DNA of 64,000 nucleotides, taken from the NCBI RefSeq assembly GCF_900156405.1, contig NZ_FTNN01000010.1, forward strand, positions 96,609-160,608. The letters run 5' to 3'. Every line of letters begins with the position of its first letter. The first letter of the stretch is position 1. Positions 39,258 to 48,725 of this stretch are shown here, piece after piece. A program made the position numbers and the translations under genes. Source of the DNA: Shewanella morhuae (GTDB lineage: Bacteria > Pseudomonadota > Gammaproteobacteria > Enterobacterales > Shewanellaceae). The notes under the pieces were generated by a model that had not been told where the DNA came from, did no database searches, and saw nothing but the letters and a program-made list of their open reading frames with translations.

Positions 39258-40253
39258 ATGCGTGGTTGGATTTTATATAAAGAAACTGCGACTCAGCTAA
39301 AACCTGAATGGTATGAAATTGATCGTTTACTGGCGGCAGCCAAAGCTGACAACATCGAGTTGACAGTTTACGCACCAGATGAATTTGATTTAACTGTCAC
39401 CAGAGAAGATAACAAGAGTATTTTATTGAATGGGCAAGCCGTCGAGCTGCCTGATTTTATTATTCCGCGAATGGGCTCAGGTACGACTTACTTTGCTTTA
39501 GCCATTATTCGCCACTTAGAGCGATTAGGCGTGTATTGCCTTAACCCTTCTAAAGCCATTGAAATTGTTAAAGACAAGCTATTCTCCCAGCAGTTGTTGG
39601 CCGAGAAAAATTTGCCAACGCCTAAAACCATGCTGGTTAAATTCCCTGTCGATATTAATCTGGTGGAACGTCACCTAGGTTTTCCTGTGGTGATTAAAAC
39701 ACTTTCAGGCTCACAGGGCAGCGGCGTATTTTTATCCCATAAGGCACGAGAATTCGATGATTTAATGCAATTAATTGAAGCGACCAACAAAAACGCTAAC
39801 ATTATTTTGCAAGAGTTTATTGCTAATAGTCATGGCCGCGATCTACGGGTATTTACGATTGGGGGTCGTGTTGCGGGTTGCTATGAAAGGCGCGGTCAGG
39901 AAGATAGCTTTAAAGCTAACGTGAGTGCGGGTGGCTCAGCGCGCCCATTTCAGATCACACCTGAAATTGAATGGTTAGCCACCCAAACAGCCAATATTCT
40001 CGATCTTGATGTTGCGGGTATCGATTTATTATTCGATAACGGCCATTATAAAATCTGTGAAGCGAATTCATCTCCAGGATTTGAAGGTTTGGAGTCTTGT
40101 TTAAATGTGGATATAGCGGCGCAAATTTTACACTTTATTCGTATCCGCTTAGGCATGTTTAATAAAGACGAGCCAAGTAGCCCTAAAATAGTGGCAGACG
40201 GTACATCAGCTAATATTGAAACTAATAATATGGCAACGCTGGCATCGAGCTAG
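39258..40253 (+). CDS. RimK-like ATP-grasp ligase
   Basis: A 331-residue ATP-grasp enzyme that should form a carboxylate-amine bond. Visible: nucleotide-binding GFPVVIKTLSGSQGSGVFL, QEFIANSHGRDLRVFTIGGRV, and the metal-site stretch DLDVAGIDLLFDNGHYKICEANSSPGFEGLE. Related to RimK, which adds glutamate to ribosomal protein S6, but the substrate here is not known. It lies 20 bases after maoP and is probably co-transcribed with it. Confidence 0.87.
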   Translation: MRGWILYKETATQLKPEWYEIDRLLAAAKADNIELTVYAPDEFDLTVTREDNKSILLNGQAVELPDFIIPRMGSGTTYFALAIIRHLERLGVYCLNPSKAIEIVKDKLFSQQLLAEKNLPTPKTMLVKFPVDINLVERHLGFPVVIKTLSGSQGSGVFLSHKAREFDDLMQLIEATNKNANIILQEFIANSHGRDLRVFTIGGRVAGCYERRGQEDSFKANVSAGGSARPFQITPEIEWLATQTANILDLDVAGIDLLFDNGHYKICEANSSPGFEGLESCLNVDIAAQILHFIRIRLGMFNKDEPSSPKIVADGTSANIETNNMATLASS

Positions 40254-40682
40254 CCTCTATCGACCTTTAAGACCGAAGAAAATATTTAAATAAGCATAAT
40301 ATCTAGCGGTATCTGCCGCTAGATATTCTAAAGCTAATGACTCCCCTGCATTTATTTACCTTATCTTTCATCTTCATTAGTATCACTCAAATTGTTCCGC
40401 TACCCCTAGCAATAATAACTTCGATAATTTACCGCGAATATGTTGCTCATCTTTAAGCTTCAATCGAAAATGAATGTGATTTATCGCTCAAATTTCACAC
40501 AGCCGCATAAAAGTTATACATAAACCATTTTTGATCACAAAAAAACAGCGTGTTAAAAACATTTTATTCACATTTTTATATTTGCTGTTAGACTGCCAAA
40601 GTCGATTTTTTATCGAATATTTAACAACAGCAAAATCTAATCATTAAACATAATAAAAATAATGCTGGAGTCACTACTTAAT
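40254..40682. other. Intergenic region with a hairpin between the RimK-like gene and the porin-like gene
   Basis: About 430 AT-rich bases. At 40298-40327, AATATCTAGCGG / CCGCTAGATATT form a 12-pair stem with a 6-base loop but no T tract, which may end the maoP transcript. The rest holds no gene that I can support. Confidence 0.45.
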
Positions 40683-41546
40683 ATGTCGATCCGCTTGTTA
40701 CCCCTAATCATAGCGTCACTCGTGAGCACTCAAGTGCAAGCCGATGATTTTACTATTGAGTTCGGTGGTTTCTATTCGCAATCAGATACAAATATGGAAG
40801 TTACAAACCCTATTTCAGGTAATAATTTTACCTTGGACTATGAGTCTGACCTACAGTTAGCCGAAAACGAGTTTTTACCTTTCATCGAGCTAAATTACCA
40901 CTTTAACGAACGTCACAATATCTACCTAGACTGGAAGAAACTCCATAGAAACGCCGAAACCCAAGCATTATCTAAGCCCTTTCTGATCGAAATTAATGAT
41001 AATATTTATGATATTAAAGCCGGTGGCAGACTGAATTCGACTTTAAATATTGATGTGCTGCGATTAGGTTATGGCTATGATATGTTTCAAAGTAGTAACT
41101 ATGACGTAGGTTTGTCGTTTGGACTGCATACCATGTTTATCAAAATGGGATTTGAAGGGGTAATCGGAGTTTGTTCCTCTTCAGAATTAGTGAATAATGT
41201 CTGTGGTAGCCAAGCTATTCCGCGCATTGTTGACGAAAGTGTCACCGCACCTCTGCCAGATGTTGGTATATATGGCCACTATGAGTTTATCCCCGGTTGG
41301 CAATTTACCGGCCATGCACAATATTTTTATGTAAAACTCAATGATGTAAAAGGTAATCTCGTTGATATTAAGCTCGGTGTTGATGCACAAATTACTCCGA
41401 ATTGGCGTATGAATGTGGCCTATAATTACTACGAAGTTGACGTTGATATCGCCCAAAATTCACCCACTAAAAACACACAAATTGCGAACTATAATATCTA
41501 TTACAGCTTTACTGGCCCTATGCTTTCAGTTAGCTATACCTTTTAA
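40683..41546 (+). CDS. Outer-membrane beta-barrel protein of unknown function
   Basis: About 287 residues with a signal peptide (MSIRLLPLIIASLVSTQVQA) and a mature part of alternating polar and aromatic strands ending SVSYTF, the C-terminal Phe signature for BAM insertion. Two cysteines in an extracellular-loop-like stretch (GVCSSSELVNNVCGS) could pair. No ligand can be named. The ATG at 40683 gives the clean signal peptide; another ATG lies 21 bases upstream. Confidence 0.75.
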   Translation: MSIRLLPLIIASLVSTQVQADDFTIEFGGFYSQSDTNMEVTNPISGNNFTLDYESDLQLAENEFLPFIELNYHFNERHNIYLDWKKLHRNAETQALSKPFLIEINDNIYDIKAGGRLNSTLNIDVLRLGYGYDMFQSSNYDVGLSFGLHTMFIKMGFEGVIGVCSSSELVNNVCGSQAIPRIVDESVTAPLPDVGIYGHYEFIPGWQFTGHAQYFYVKLNDVKGNLVDIKLGVDAQITPNWRMNVAYNYYEVDVDIAQNSPTKNTQIANYNIYYSFTGPMLSVSYTF

Positions 41547-41596
41547 TTAATAAGTATTCTTCTTTGTGTATTATTAAATATCTAAAACGGCACAAC

Positions 41597-41623
41597 AAAA
41601 TGGCGTCTACTCGACGCCATTTT
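41597..41623. terminator. Bidirectional terminator between the porin-like gene and the M28 peptidase gene
   Basis: AAAATGGCGTC / GACGCCATTTT with a 5-base loop between convergent genes. Confidence 0.85.
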
Positions 41624-41640
41624 ACTTAAACGCGTTTCAA

Positions 41641-43239
41641 CTATTTACGGCCATCTAGTTCACGTTTGGCTTTAAAGTCTGATGACTCAAGCCAGTGAGG
41701 CCAATCAGTGCCATTAGCTAACGTGGTAAGCATACTGGCGATTAAATCAAGATCTTGCCTCACGCCTGCCAATGACCAACTAGGATCATAGTCATCCGCG
41801 GCTTGGTGGTATTTATGGGTGATATAATCGGGATCGGTATCCCCAAGACTCATGAATAACAGTCCTGGGACACCTTGCTGGGCTAGCGCAAAGTGATCGG
41901 ATCTGAACATCAAACCATTCTGCGGTCTTGGATCGGCTTTTACCGAGCGGTCTTGCGCCTTAGCGGCTTTATCTAAGTATTGTTCTAACTCAGACACTCC
42001 CTCCCCATAACCCAAGATGTAATTCACGCCTTGATTCATATTCATGCCATCGATATTTAAAAAGGCGACAATATTTTTTGTTGGCACACTAGGATGCTGA
42101 GCAAAATGCTGCGCGCCAATCAGACCGGTTTCCTCTGCCGTGAAAGCACTAAAAAGAATAGAACGTTCTAATGGCGCAGAACTCGATTGCTGCTTAAAGT
42201 ATCGAGCCAATGCTAGAACACCAGCCACACCGCTGGCATTATCGACCGCACCATTTAAAACCTCAGGTTTTCCGTTTTCAATCACAGTGCCAAGATGATC
42301 CCAGTGGGCGTGCATCATGACAACCTCATCAGGGCGAGTTTTACCTGGTAATAATGCAGCAACGTTATGGGACTGTGCGCGTTCAATTTGATTATTTAAT
42401 GTAAGTTGTGCGGTGAGCTTAAGCGGTATTGCCTTAAAGGCTGGTTTTGCTGCTTGCTGTTTTAAAAGATCAAAATCTAACCCTGCTTTAGCAAAGATTT
42501 TTTGCACAGTTTCGTGCTGAACCCAGCCCATAATACCAACTTGTCCTTGGTTATTATTGGCATCAACCAATGTAAACTTAGTCCCCGTATTAGAGTTTTG
42601 CACCACGCCCCAACCATAGGCTGCCGGAGCTGTTTCGTGCACAATAAACACAGCCTCTGCGCCTTGACGCGCGGCTTCTTCATACTTATAAGTCCAGCGG
42701 CCGTAATAGGTCATGGCATTACCTTTAAACACTGCGGGTTCTTGAGTAGCAAAGCCAGGATCATTGACGAGTACAATAACGGTTTTGCCTTTTACATCTA
42801 CCCCTTGGTAATCATTCCAGCCATATTCCGGCGCATTAATACCGTAGCCAACAAACACTACGTCGCTATTATTTAAGCTGACTTTTTCGGAGACTCTTTG
42901 GGTTCTGGCAGTAAATTCACTGCCATTGGCAAACTTAAGACCACCGATATCAAGCTGCATATGTTGATCTGCGCTAATTTGCGCTAAAGGAACCGCTTGT
43001 AAGTAACTGTCGCCAAATCCGGGCTTTAGACCCATATCTTTAAATGCTTTTACTAAATAGTCTAAAGTTAATGTCTCACCTTCAGATAAGGGCGCGCGTC
43101 CACCAAAGGCATCGCTCGCTAGCGTTTTAACATCGGTTCGGTATTGCGCGAGATCGAGGCTTTGCATAAATGTTGTTTCAGCAAAGGCAGGAAATGAGAC
43201 CGTGGCCATCAGACTGGTGGCTAAGATGATATTTTTCAC
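41641..43239 (-). CDS. Exported M28-family zinc aminopeptidase
   Basis: About 532 residues with a signal peptide (MKNIILATSLMATVSFPAFA). A PA-like insert (about 130-270) precedes the M28 catalytic domain. Zinc ligands and catalytic acids: MHAHWDHLG, GAVDNASGVAG, FTAEETGLIGAQHF, LNIDGMN and the late RSDHFAL. The GTG at 43239 follows GGGAGAAAGTT; an ATG 24 bases upstream would spoil the signal peptide. Substrate unknown; likely releases N-terminal residues from peptides in the periplasm or medium. Confidence 0.9.
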   Translation of the reverse strand: MKNIILATSLMATVSFPAFAETTFMQSLDLAQYRTDVKTLASDAFGGRAPLSEGETLTLDYLVKAFKDMGLKPGFGDSYLQAVPLAQISADQHMQLDIGGLKFANGSEFTARTQRVSEKVSLNNSDVVFVGYGINAPEYGWNDYQGVDVKGKTVIVLVNDPGFATQEPAVFKGNAMTYYGRWTYKYEEAARQGAEAVFIVHETAPAAYGWGVVQNSNTGTKFTLVDANNNQGQVGIMGWVQHETVQKIFAKAGLDFDLLKQQAAKPAFKAIPLKLTAQLTLNNQIERAQSHNVAALLPGKTRPDEVVMMHAHWDHLGTVIENGKPEVLNGAVDNASGVAGVLALARYFKQQSSSAPLERSILFSAFTAEETGLIGAQHFAQHPSVPTKNIVAFLNIDGMNMNQGVNYILGYGEGVSELEQYLDKAAKAQDRSVKADPRPQNGLMFRSDHFALAQQGVPGLLFMSLGDTDPDYITHKYHQAADDYDPSWSLAGVRQDLDLIASMLTTLANGTDWPHWLESSDFKAKRELDGRK

Positions 43240-43454
43240 AACTTTCTCCCAAGTTATTATCATTATTTGATTTTAAGGATAAACTTTACCATATCATCTT
43301 CTATTTATGATGGCAGCCATGCGTAAACAGAATCACTGCTGCTAGGTAAAAACAATAATAACACCTTTTACGTACCGATATTTTTATCGCTGAGGCGACG
43401 TAAATAGTAAAAAATTTTTAATATCCGTGCATTTTCATTGAGTAAGGTAACAAT

Positions 43455-44480
43455 ATGTCGTTAGAGTTATTACAAATTGCGGCACTCAATCTCAAAAAAG
43501 CAGTGCCTTTGATGCTCAAACATAAAATTCCGACTACACCGGTTAACTATGCACTTTGGTACACTTATGTTGGAGAGCAAAACCCTGAGTTAAATCGACA
43601 ACTCGATACAGTGATTTCCCAGTACAACACCTGCCCTCCCGTTAGTAGTGAACTATTATATCGCCAATATGTTGCCGATCCGGTCGAGCTCGATGTAAGA
43701 GGAATGCGCCAGAGTTTAGATGCTATGGTGACTGAGTTATCCCAATCACTCAAAGACACTAATTTGGATGCTAATGACTTTCAGTCGCGTATTGATAGTA
43801 ATTTTGAAAAACTCAATCGTATTGAAGATGAAGGCTATAGTGTCGAACAGGTACTTGATTTAGTACGCAGCTTAGTGAAAGAGTCTGACAATATTCGTTC
43901 TAGCACAGAGTTTTTTACGGGCCAATTGCAAAAAGCTCAAACCGAAATCGATGCCTTAAAGAAAAAACTCGAACAAACAGAAAAAGATGTACTCTACGAT
44001 GCCCTAACAGGCTGTTTTAATCGCCGCGCTTTTGACATCGATTTTAGCGGTATGTTGGCGCAAGCCCCATTAGGCACCTGCGTGATTTTAGTCGATATTG
44101 ACCATTTCAAACTATTTAACGACACCTATGGCCACCAGCTTGGCGATCAAGTATTGCGAGCTGTGGCTAAACGTTTGCAGGAATCTTGTCGTGATGGCGT
44201 GAAACTGTATCGTTTTGGCGGTGAAGAATTTGCGATTATTGTGCCTAAAAGTCAGTTACGTGTCGCTAGGCAACTAGCCGAAGGCATGCGCCGTGGTCTT
44301 GAAAAACTTAGTTTGAAAGACAGACGCAAAGATGAACGTATCAATAATATCAGTGCTTCATTTGGCGTTGCACAATGGCAAGATAAACAAACGGGTATGC
44401 AGTTGATTGAAGCGGCGGATAAATTGCTTTATGACGCCAAGCGTTTAGGCCGAAATCGAGTATTACCAATTAGTAGTTGA
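43455..44480 (+). CDS. Diguanylate cyclase (GGDEF domain)
   Basis: A 341-residue soluble enzyme making c-di-GMP. The first 170 residues are helical without a recognisable sensory domain and end in a coiled coil (LQKAQTEIDALKKKLEQTEKD). The GGDEF domain shows DALTGCFNRRAFD, VDIDHFKLFND and the active-site GGEEF at 255-259. The inhibitory RxxD motif is not intact: the position six before GGEEF is Val instead of Asp. No membrane helix. Its neighbour is the sortase cassette, but it points the other way. Confidence 0.92.
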   Translation: MSLELLQIAALNLKKAVPLMLKHKIPTTPVNYALWYTYVGEQNPELNRQLDTVISQYNTCPPVSSELLYRQYVADPVELDVRGMRQSLDAMVTELSQSLKDTNLDANDFQSRIDSNFEKLNRIEDEGYSVEQVLDLVRSLVKESDNIRSSTEFFTGQLQKAQTEIDALKKKLEQTEKDVLYDALTGCFNRRAFDIDFSGMLAQAPLGTCVILVDIDHFKLFNDTYGHQLGDQVLRAVAKRLQESCRDGVKLYRFGGEEFAIIVPKSQLRVARQLAEGMRRGLEKLSLKDRRKDERINNISASFGVAQWQDKQTGMQLIEAADKLLYDAKRLGRNRVLPISS

Positions 44481-44486
44481 TTGCTA

Positions 44487-44521
44487 CCTTAGCCTAAATT
44501 GGATTCAAACTTAGGCTAAGG
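44487..44521. terminator. Hairpin between the diguanylate cyclase and sortase genes
   Basis: CCTTAGCCTAA / TTAGGCTAAGG, an 11-pair stem with a 13-base loop between convergent genes. No strong T tract, so efficiency is uncertain. Confidence 0.55.
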
Positions 44522-44538
44522 CTTACATTATCTTTATA

Positions 44539-45240
44539 TTAATGTGTAAAGCGGGACACACTGACAACATTTCCTTGCGACTCACTCTCTATTGCAGCGG
44601 GTATACCTTTACGACCCGTTTGCAGTAGCTCATCATCGACCGGTATGGCTTGCACCACAAACCGCAATTCAGCGCCACCTTGAAGCGCCTCGAAGGGATA
44701 ACAGGTAATCAAGGTTAAACGATTATCATCGGACGGTGCCATAAATTGGGTTGCCGTTTCATGCACGACTTGAGTAGCAACTACTTCATAAATAATGTTA
44801 TTTCCCTTGAGCGTTTGTAGTGATAAACGGCGACCTACCGCCATACCATTGAGTATTGCAAAATGAGTGTCCCTGTGGCCGGCAATCACAGTGTTACCTA
44901 TTTGTCCCGCTGGCGCACTGGATAACATCATACTTGGGCCAAAAGCCAAATTTCGTCCAGAAGCCCCCGCCAGGACATATAAACTGTCATCAAGCTCAGC
45001 CTCACTAACCGTATTCGCCGCGGGCTGGCGGTAAATAGACAATTTTGCAACTGGGTAAGTATCCGCCCATGACCAAGGCTTATGGGATTTGCCATCCGCT
45101 AATGTTTTAGTCCATGCCTGTTCAATCAAATACTGGGCAAAGTGTGCTTTAGCCTGCATATAGAATCCCTTTCCTAATAATGTTGCGCCAATTAAACATA
45201 ATCCCACCACTAAAAATCGCTGCGTTCTCACTTTGCTCAT
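44539..45240 (-). CDS. Class GN sortase of the proteobacterial dedicated sortase system
   Basis: A transpeptidase of the sortase fold, about 233 residues, with one N-terminal membrane helix (about 7-27), so the active site faces the periplasm. Counted from the ATG at 45240: catalytic His122 in VIAGHRDTHF, Cys180 in LTLITCYPF and Arg193 in AELRFVV. This matches the marine proteobacterial class GN sortases. Its single likely substrate is encoded immediately upstream and ends with LPQTA plus a membrane helix. A GTG at 45261 would overlap the substrate gene and lacks a ribosome site. Confidence 0.9.
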   Translation of the reverse strand: MSKVRTQRFLVVGLCLIGATLLGKGFYMQAKAHFAQYLIEQAWTKTLADGKSHKPWSWADTYPVAKLSIYRQPAANTVSEAELDDSLYVLAGASGRNLAFGPSMMLSSAPAGQIGNTVIAGHRDTHFAILNGMAVGRRLSLQTLKGNNIIYEVVATQVVHETATQFMAPSDDNRLTLITCYPFEALQGGAELRFVVQAIPVDDELLQTGRKGIPAAIESESQGNVVSVSRFTH

Positions 45241-45250
45241 CGCTCGTAAC

Positions 45251-47554
45251 TCATTGTTCACAAACCAATGTCATTAAGGCGGCCTTATCTTCTTGTCTTT
45301 GCCGCTGAATCGACCTTGCCAGCATTAAGGCTAGTAGCAAGGTAAACGCACCAAGCAGCATATCCAAACGACTTGAAGTGGCGGTTTGCGGTAATACGCC
45401 AAATGGCTGCCAGCCTAGAGGTAAGTGTTGACGCACCACAGCATCACGGCTGGTCGCAGTTGAATCGATTGGCGTTAAATCAACTGCCACTAAACTGGTG
45501 TAGGCGCTGACTAAGTGATAGTTCATCGATAGAGCCGTAACTTGCTGTTTGACCTTGTCATCATTGGCGCCATTTTTACTGAGCTCTAATGCGGCGATTT
45601 GTTTACGGGCCCAGAACAAATCTAACCCCTTACTTTGATGGGTAATAAGGTCCGCGGCGTTATCCTGCAATGATAATGACTGTTGCCAATTTTTGTGACC
45701 TTGACGTCCTGAAATCACCAACTCCTGCGGCTCACGGGCACCGCGTTTAAGGCTAACGAGCACAGGCTCACCTCGATATAAATCAGCAATCGGTGACGGC
45801 CAATAATCGGGAACACTGCCATCGTCATACCGTACTTGAATATCAGTTAACACGGGATATTGAATTTTGCTCAGCAAAGTGCTGATTTTCTCATCGACCT
45901 CATCAACTTTACCAATATAAGTAAAAGTGCCACGACCGAGCTCAGCTGCTCTTTGCATAAAATGTGAATTGGGCGCTGAACCTATGCCAACAGTAAACAA
46001 ACGGCTCTCACCTATTTGGTAGCGGATTAAGTCAAACAAGGCTTGTTCATTACCCACCGAGCCATCTGTCATAAAAATCACTTGGCGTAGAGGCTGCGAT
46101 GATTTTGTCGCTTCATTAGCCATCGACTTGGGTAATGCAGCATCCAGTGCCAACGCCATCTCAGTGCCACCATCAGCTTGTAAACGGTTCACAAACTCAC
46201 GAGCGCGGGACAAATTAGCCGAGGTCGCAGCTAATGGCGTTGCAGACAGCTGAGATAATTCTGAGTTAAATTCGATAATGTTGAAATAGTCTTCTGGTTT
46301 AAGTCCCTTTAACGCGTACAACAGTGCATTTTTAGCTTGAACGATAGAATCTCCCGCCATCGAGCCCGACGTATCAATCACTAGAATTAGTTCACGGGGC
46401 AAACTCGGCTGGTTACTTTTTTCAACCTTAGGCGGTAGTACCATCACTAAGCTGTAGTTATCGTCACTTGCCTTCTTATCTTTGCTTGTGTCAAACGTAT
46501 TTTGAGAGACGGTATCGCTATTAGATTGATAAGTTTTACCTTGTTGATTAAATACCCAAGCAATAGGGCTTGTGCCTTGCTTTACACGCCACTGCAATAC
46601 AAAGTCACGGTTTGTGGGCACACTTTGAGCCAGTGACACATCAACGGCGCCGCTATTGGCTTGATTAAGGTTGATGTCATGATAAAGACTCTCAATCGAC
46701 GCTTCATCGACACCCTTTGCCAGCAGCACTTGGATATTCGCATTAAGTACAGGATCGCGCCCACTTGCTGCATCTCGCACTGGCGCAATAATCCGGTCGG
46801 CATCAAATACCTGTGAGCTAGTCACTCGGCTCGATTGGCTTCCCTGTGCTATAGGATCACTTGAATCGCTACCACTTACGCCAGAGGTTAAGCCCGGAAT
46901 ATAACGAGGCGCGACCACCAGCGGAAAACGTAAACTAAACACACCATCTTCATATTTAATGGTCTCTTGGTAACTAATTTCTACTATCAGTTCCTCTTGA
47001 GGTGCTAGATTTGCCACTTCAGTGGTGAACATATTCGGCCGCTCTTGGCTGACTAAACTGGCACGTTTTCCCTCCGCTTTTGCCTGCTCAAAAATCTGCT
47101 TAGCCTCGGCCTTCGGGTGAATTTGTCCTTCAATCACTCGTTGGCCTATGTGTAATCGCAGCGAATCCACAGCAGCCTCATTGGGTAACGGAAACAAATA
47201 TTGTCCATTCAACACAAACTCAGTGTTGTTACGAAAAACTTGTTTCACGCTGACGCGGTTACTTAATCCAGAGACTTGCATGACCACTTGGGTATCAAGT
47301 GGCAAGGATGGCACCCAAGCACCACTCTGTTGACGGTAAAGCAACATGCCTTGGGTAATATCATCAAAATTAATGGCTTGCGGCTCTATAATATTTATCT
47401 GAGTCGAAGCTATATTTTGTGGCTCTGGCAGTGTGCCAGTGCTATTAGGTGAAGCTAATGCCACAAAGGGCAAACACCAACACACAGCAGCACTAATCAG
47501 CAGTATCGCTATGGTTTCACTGACTTCTTTTACCCTTTTCCCTGTGACCATCAC
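45251..47554 (-). CDS. Marine proteobacterial sortase target protein, VIT and VWA domains
   Basis: A 767-residue exported protein. Signal peptide about 1-35 (IAILLISAAVCWCLPFVALA). A VIT domain (about 70-210) has KAEAKQIFEQAKAEGKRASLVSQERPNMFTTEVANL; a VWA domain (about 390-570) has the MIDAS motif LVIDTSGSMAGDS. At the C-terminus the sortase signal LPQTA (721-725) is followed by a hydrophobic helix and RQRQEDK. It resembles eukaryotic inter-alpha-trypsin inhibitor heavy chains in domain order. It should be cut by the adjacent sortase and attached to an unknown partner. The start is GTG 47554 or ATG 47551; GAAGGAAG precedes both. Confidence 0.92.
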   Translation of the reverse strand: MMVTGKRVKEVSETIAILLISAAVCWCLPFVALASPNSTGTLPEPQNIASTQINIIEPQAINFDDITQGMLLYRQQSGAWVPSLPLDTQVVMQVSGLSNRVSVKQVFRNNTEFVLNGQYLFPLPNEAAVDSLRLHIGQRVIEGQIHPKAEAKQIFEQAKAEGKRASLVSQERPNMFTTEVANLAPQEELIVEISYQETIKYEDGVFSLRFPLVVAPRYIPGLTSGVSGSDSSDPIAQGSQSSRVTSSQVFDADRIIAPVRDAASGRDPVLNANIQVLLAKGVDEASIESLYHDINLNQANSGAVDVSLAQSVPTNRDFVLQWRVKQGTSPIAWVFNQQGKTYQSNSDTVSQNTFDTSKDKKASDDNYSLVMVLPPKVEKSNQPSLPRELILVIDTSGSMAGDSIVQAKNALLYALKGLKPEDYFNIIEFNSELSQLSATPLAATSANLSRAREFVNRLQADGGTEMALALDAALPKSMANEATKSSQPLRQVIFMTDGSVGNEQALFDLIRYQIGESRLFTVGIGSAPNSHFMQRAAELGRGTFTYIGKVDEVDEKISTLLSKIQYPVLTDIQVRYDDGSVPDYWPSPIADLYRGEPVLVSLKRGAREPQELVISGRQGHKNWQQSLSLQDNAADLITHQSKGLDLFWARKQIAALELSKNGANDDKVKQQVTALSMNYHLVSAYTSLVAVDLTPIDSTATSRDAVVRQHLPLGWQPFGVLPQTATSSRLDMLLGAFTLLLALMLARSIQRQRQEDKAALMTLVCEQ

Positions 47555-47639
47555 AAAGGCTTCCTTCTATTAAATAATATAAACTGACGTTGGTTGCATT
47601 TAATATAAACGCTATAAAATAGATGACGTTACGAGGCCG

Positions 47640-48470
47640 CTACTCAGCTGTGCGCTGTGCCATCATGGTTATGTGTGGTTGCAGTGTTAAGGTTACGCGG
47701 CGATCAAATACATCCGATTCTTTATCTTGCAGGGCTTGCAATGGCGATAATGCGCCAAAGGCTTGGGTGGTCATGCGCGGTGCAGCAACGCCTTGCTGAA
47801 TAAGGTAACTACGTACTTCCAGTAAACGCTGCTCAGAAAGTGCTTGGTTGTAGCTAACATCCCCTCGGCGGTCGGCATAGCCCTTAAGCTCTAAGTTAAG
47901 CTCTGGTGATAAATTCATCACCTCGGCCACATCGTCTAATTGAGGTAAAAAGTGTGCTTCGACCTCAGAGGAGCCCGTACGAAACTGCACGTTAAGTCCT
48001 AATGCTAATTCGCTGAGTAATTGACGCTGTGCTGACAACAATTGATCAAGCTCTTGCTGCGCCATGGCATATTCGCTCGCCTGTTTTTCAGTTTTTTGCT
48101 GCTTTGCACTCAGCAAAGATAACTCAGATTGTTGCAGGTGGAGTTGTCGTTGCTGAACTTGCAACGTGTCAGTGTCGCCAACGGATTTACCAATCAAGGT
48201 ACCGGTTAGAGCGCCAATAATTGCGCCAACAGGACCACCAACCAATACACCGACCAATGCCCCACCACCTAAGCCGATTAAGGTTTCAACTTCGTCATCT
48301 TCATGGCTGTATTCATTGTCTGTGGCCATATCGTTAACATTGGCAGCGTGCTCTAAGGTTTGATCTTGTCCAAGCGCTTGGTTTTTTAATGAAACCCGCG
48401 CAAAAACACTGGCTACGGGCGCACTTAATAGACTTAACACCAATAGATTAATTAGCGTTTTTTTCATCAT
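47640..48470 (-). CDS. pdsO: Sortase-system OmpA family protein PdsO
   Basis: About 276 residues: signal peptide (MMKKTLINLLVLSLLSAPVASVFA), an acidic stretch, a glycine-zipper segment (GGGALVGVLVGGPVGAIIGALTGTLIG, about 79-105) that can insert in a membrane, a Gln-rich coiled coil (about 115-165), and an OmpA C-terminal peptidoglycan-binding domain (LELKGYADRRGDVSYNQALSEQRLLEVRSYL). This combination is the OmpA-family member of the dedicated sortase system. It may hold the anchored protein at the wall or outer membrane. ATG 48470 follows AAAGGAATGG. Confidence 0.88.
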   Translation of the reverse strand: MMKKTLINLLVLSLLSAPVASVFARVSLKNQALGQDQTLEHAANVNDMATDNEYSHEDDEVETLIGLGGGALVGVLVGGPVGAIIGALTGTLIGKSVGDTDTLQVQQRQLHLQQSELSLLSAKQQKTEKQASEYAMAQQELDQLLSAQRQLLSELALGLNVQFRTGSSEVEAHFLPQLDDVAEVMNLSPELNLELKGYADRRGDVSYNQALSEQRLLEVRSYLIQQGVAAPRMTTQAFGALSPLQALQDKESDVFDRRVTLTLQPHITMMAQRTAE

Positions 48471-48600
48471 CCATTCCTTTCTGATTATTCTCGATGCTGC
48501 ACTCATCCCTGAAATCTCAAATTCAAAACCGCATCAGGTCAAACAGGTGCAAAGCTAATAAGGCTATTAAACACAAATGGAATGGCATGAGCAGGGATAG

Positions 48601-48642
48601 AAAATGGCAATGCAACTATCAATTGTGGCAACAAAATGGCAA
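48601..48642. promoter_or_regulatory. TGGCAA direct repeats in the pdsO-pdsR divergent region
   Basis: GGCAA occurs at 48606, 48627 and 48638, preceded by T each time, spaced 21 and 11 bases, on one face of the helix. AAAATGGCAA itself occurs twice 32 bases apart. OmpR-family regulators bind such direct repeats, so these are candidate PdsR sites controlling both directions. Inference only. Confidence 0.4.
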
Positions 48643-48725
48643 TTGTATTTGTGGTCTTTTTTCTCGGGTAAAATCCTGTATAGTCACGAAAACTTAAGTC
48701 CCAAAGGCAATAGGAATATGGCTCT

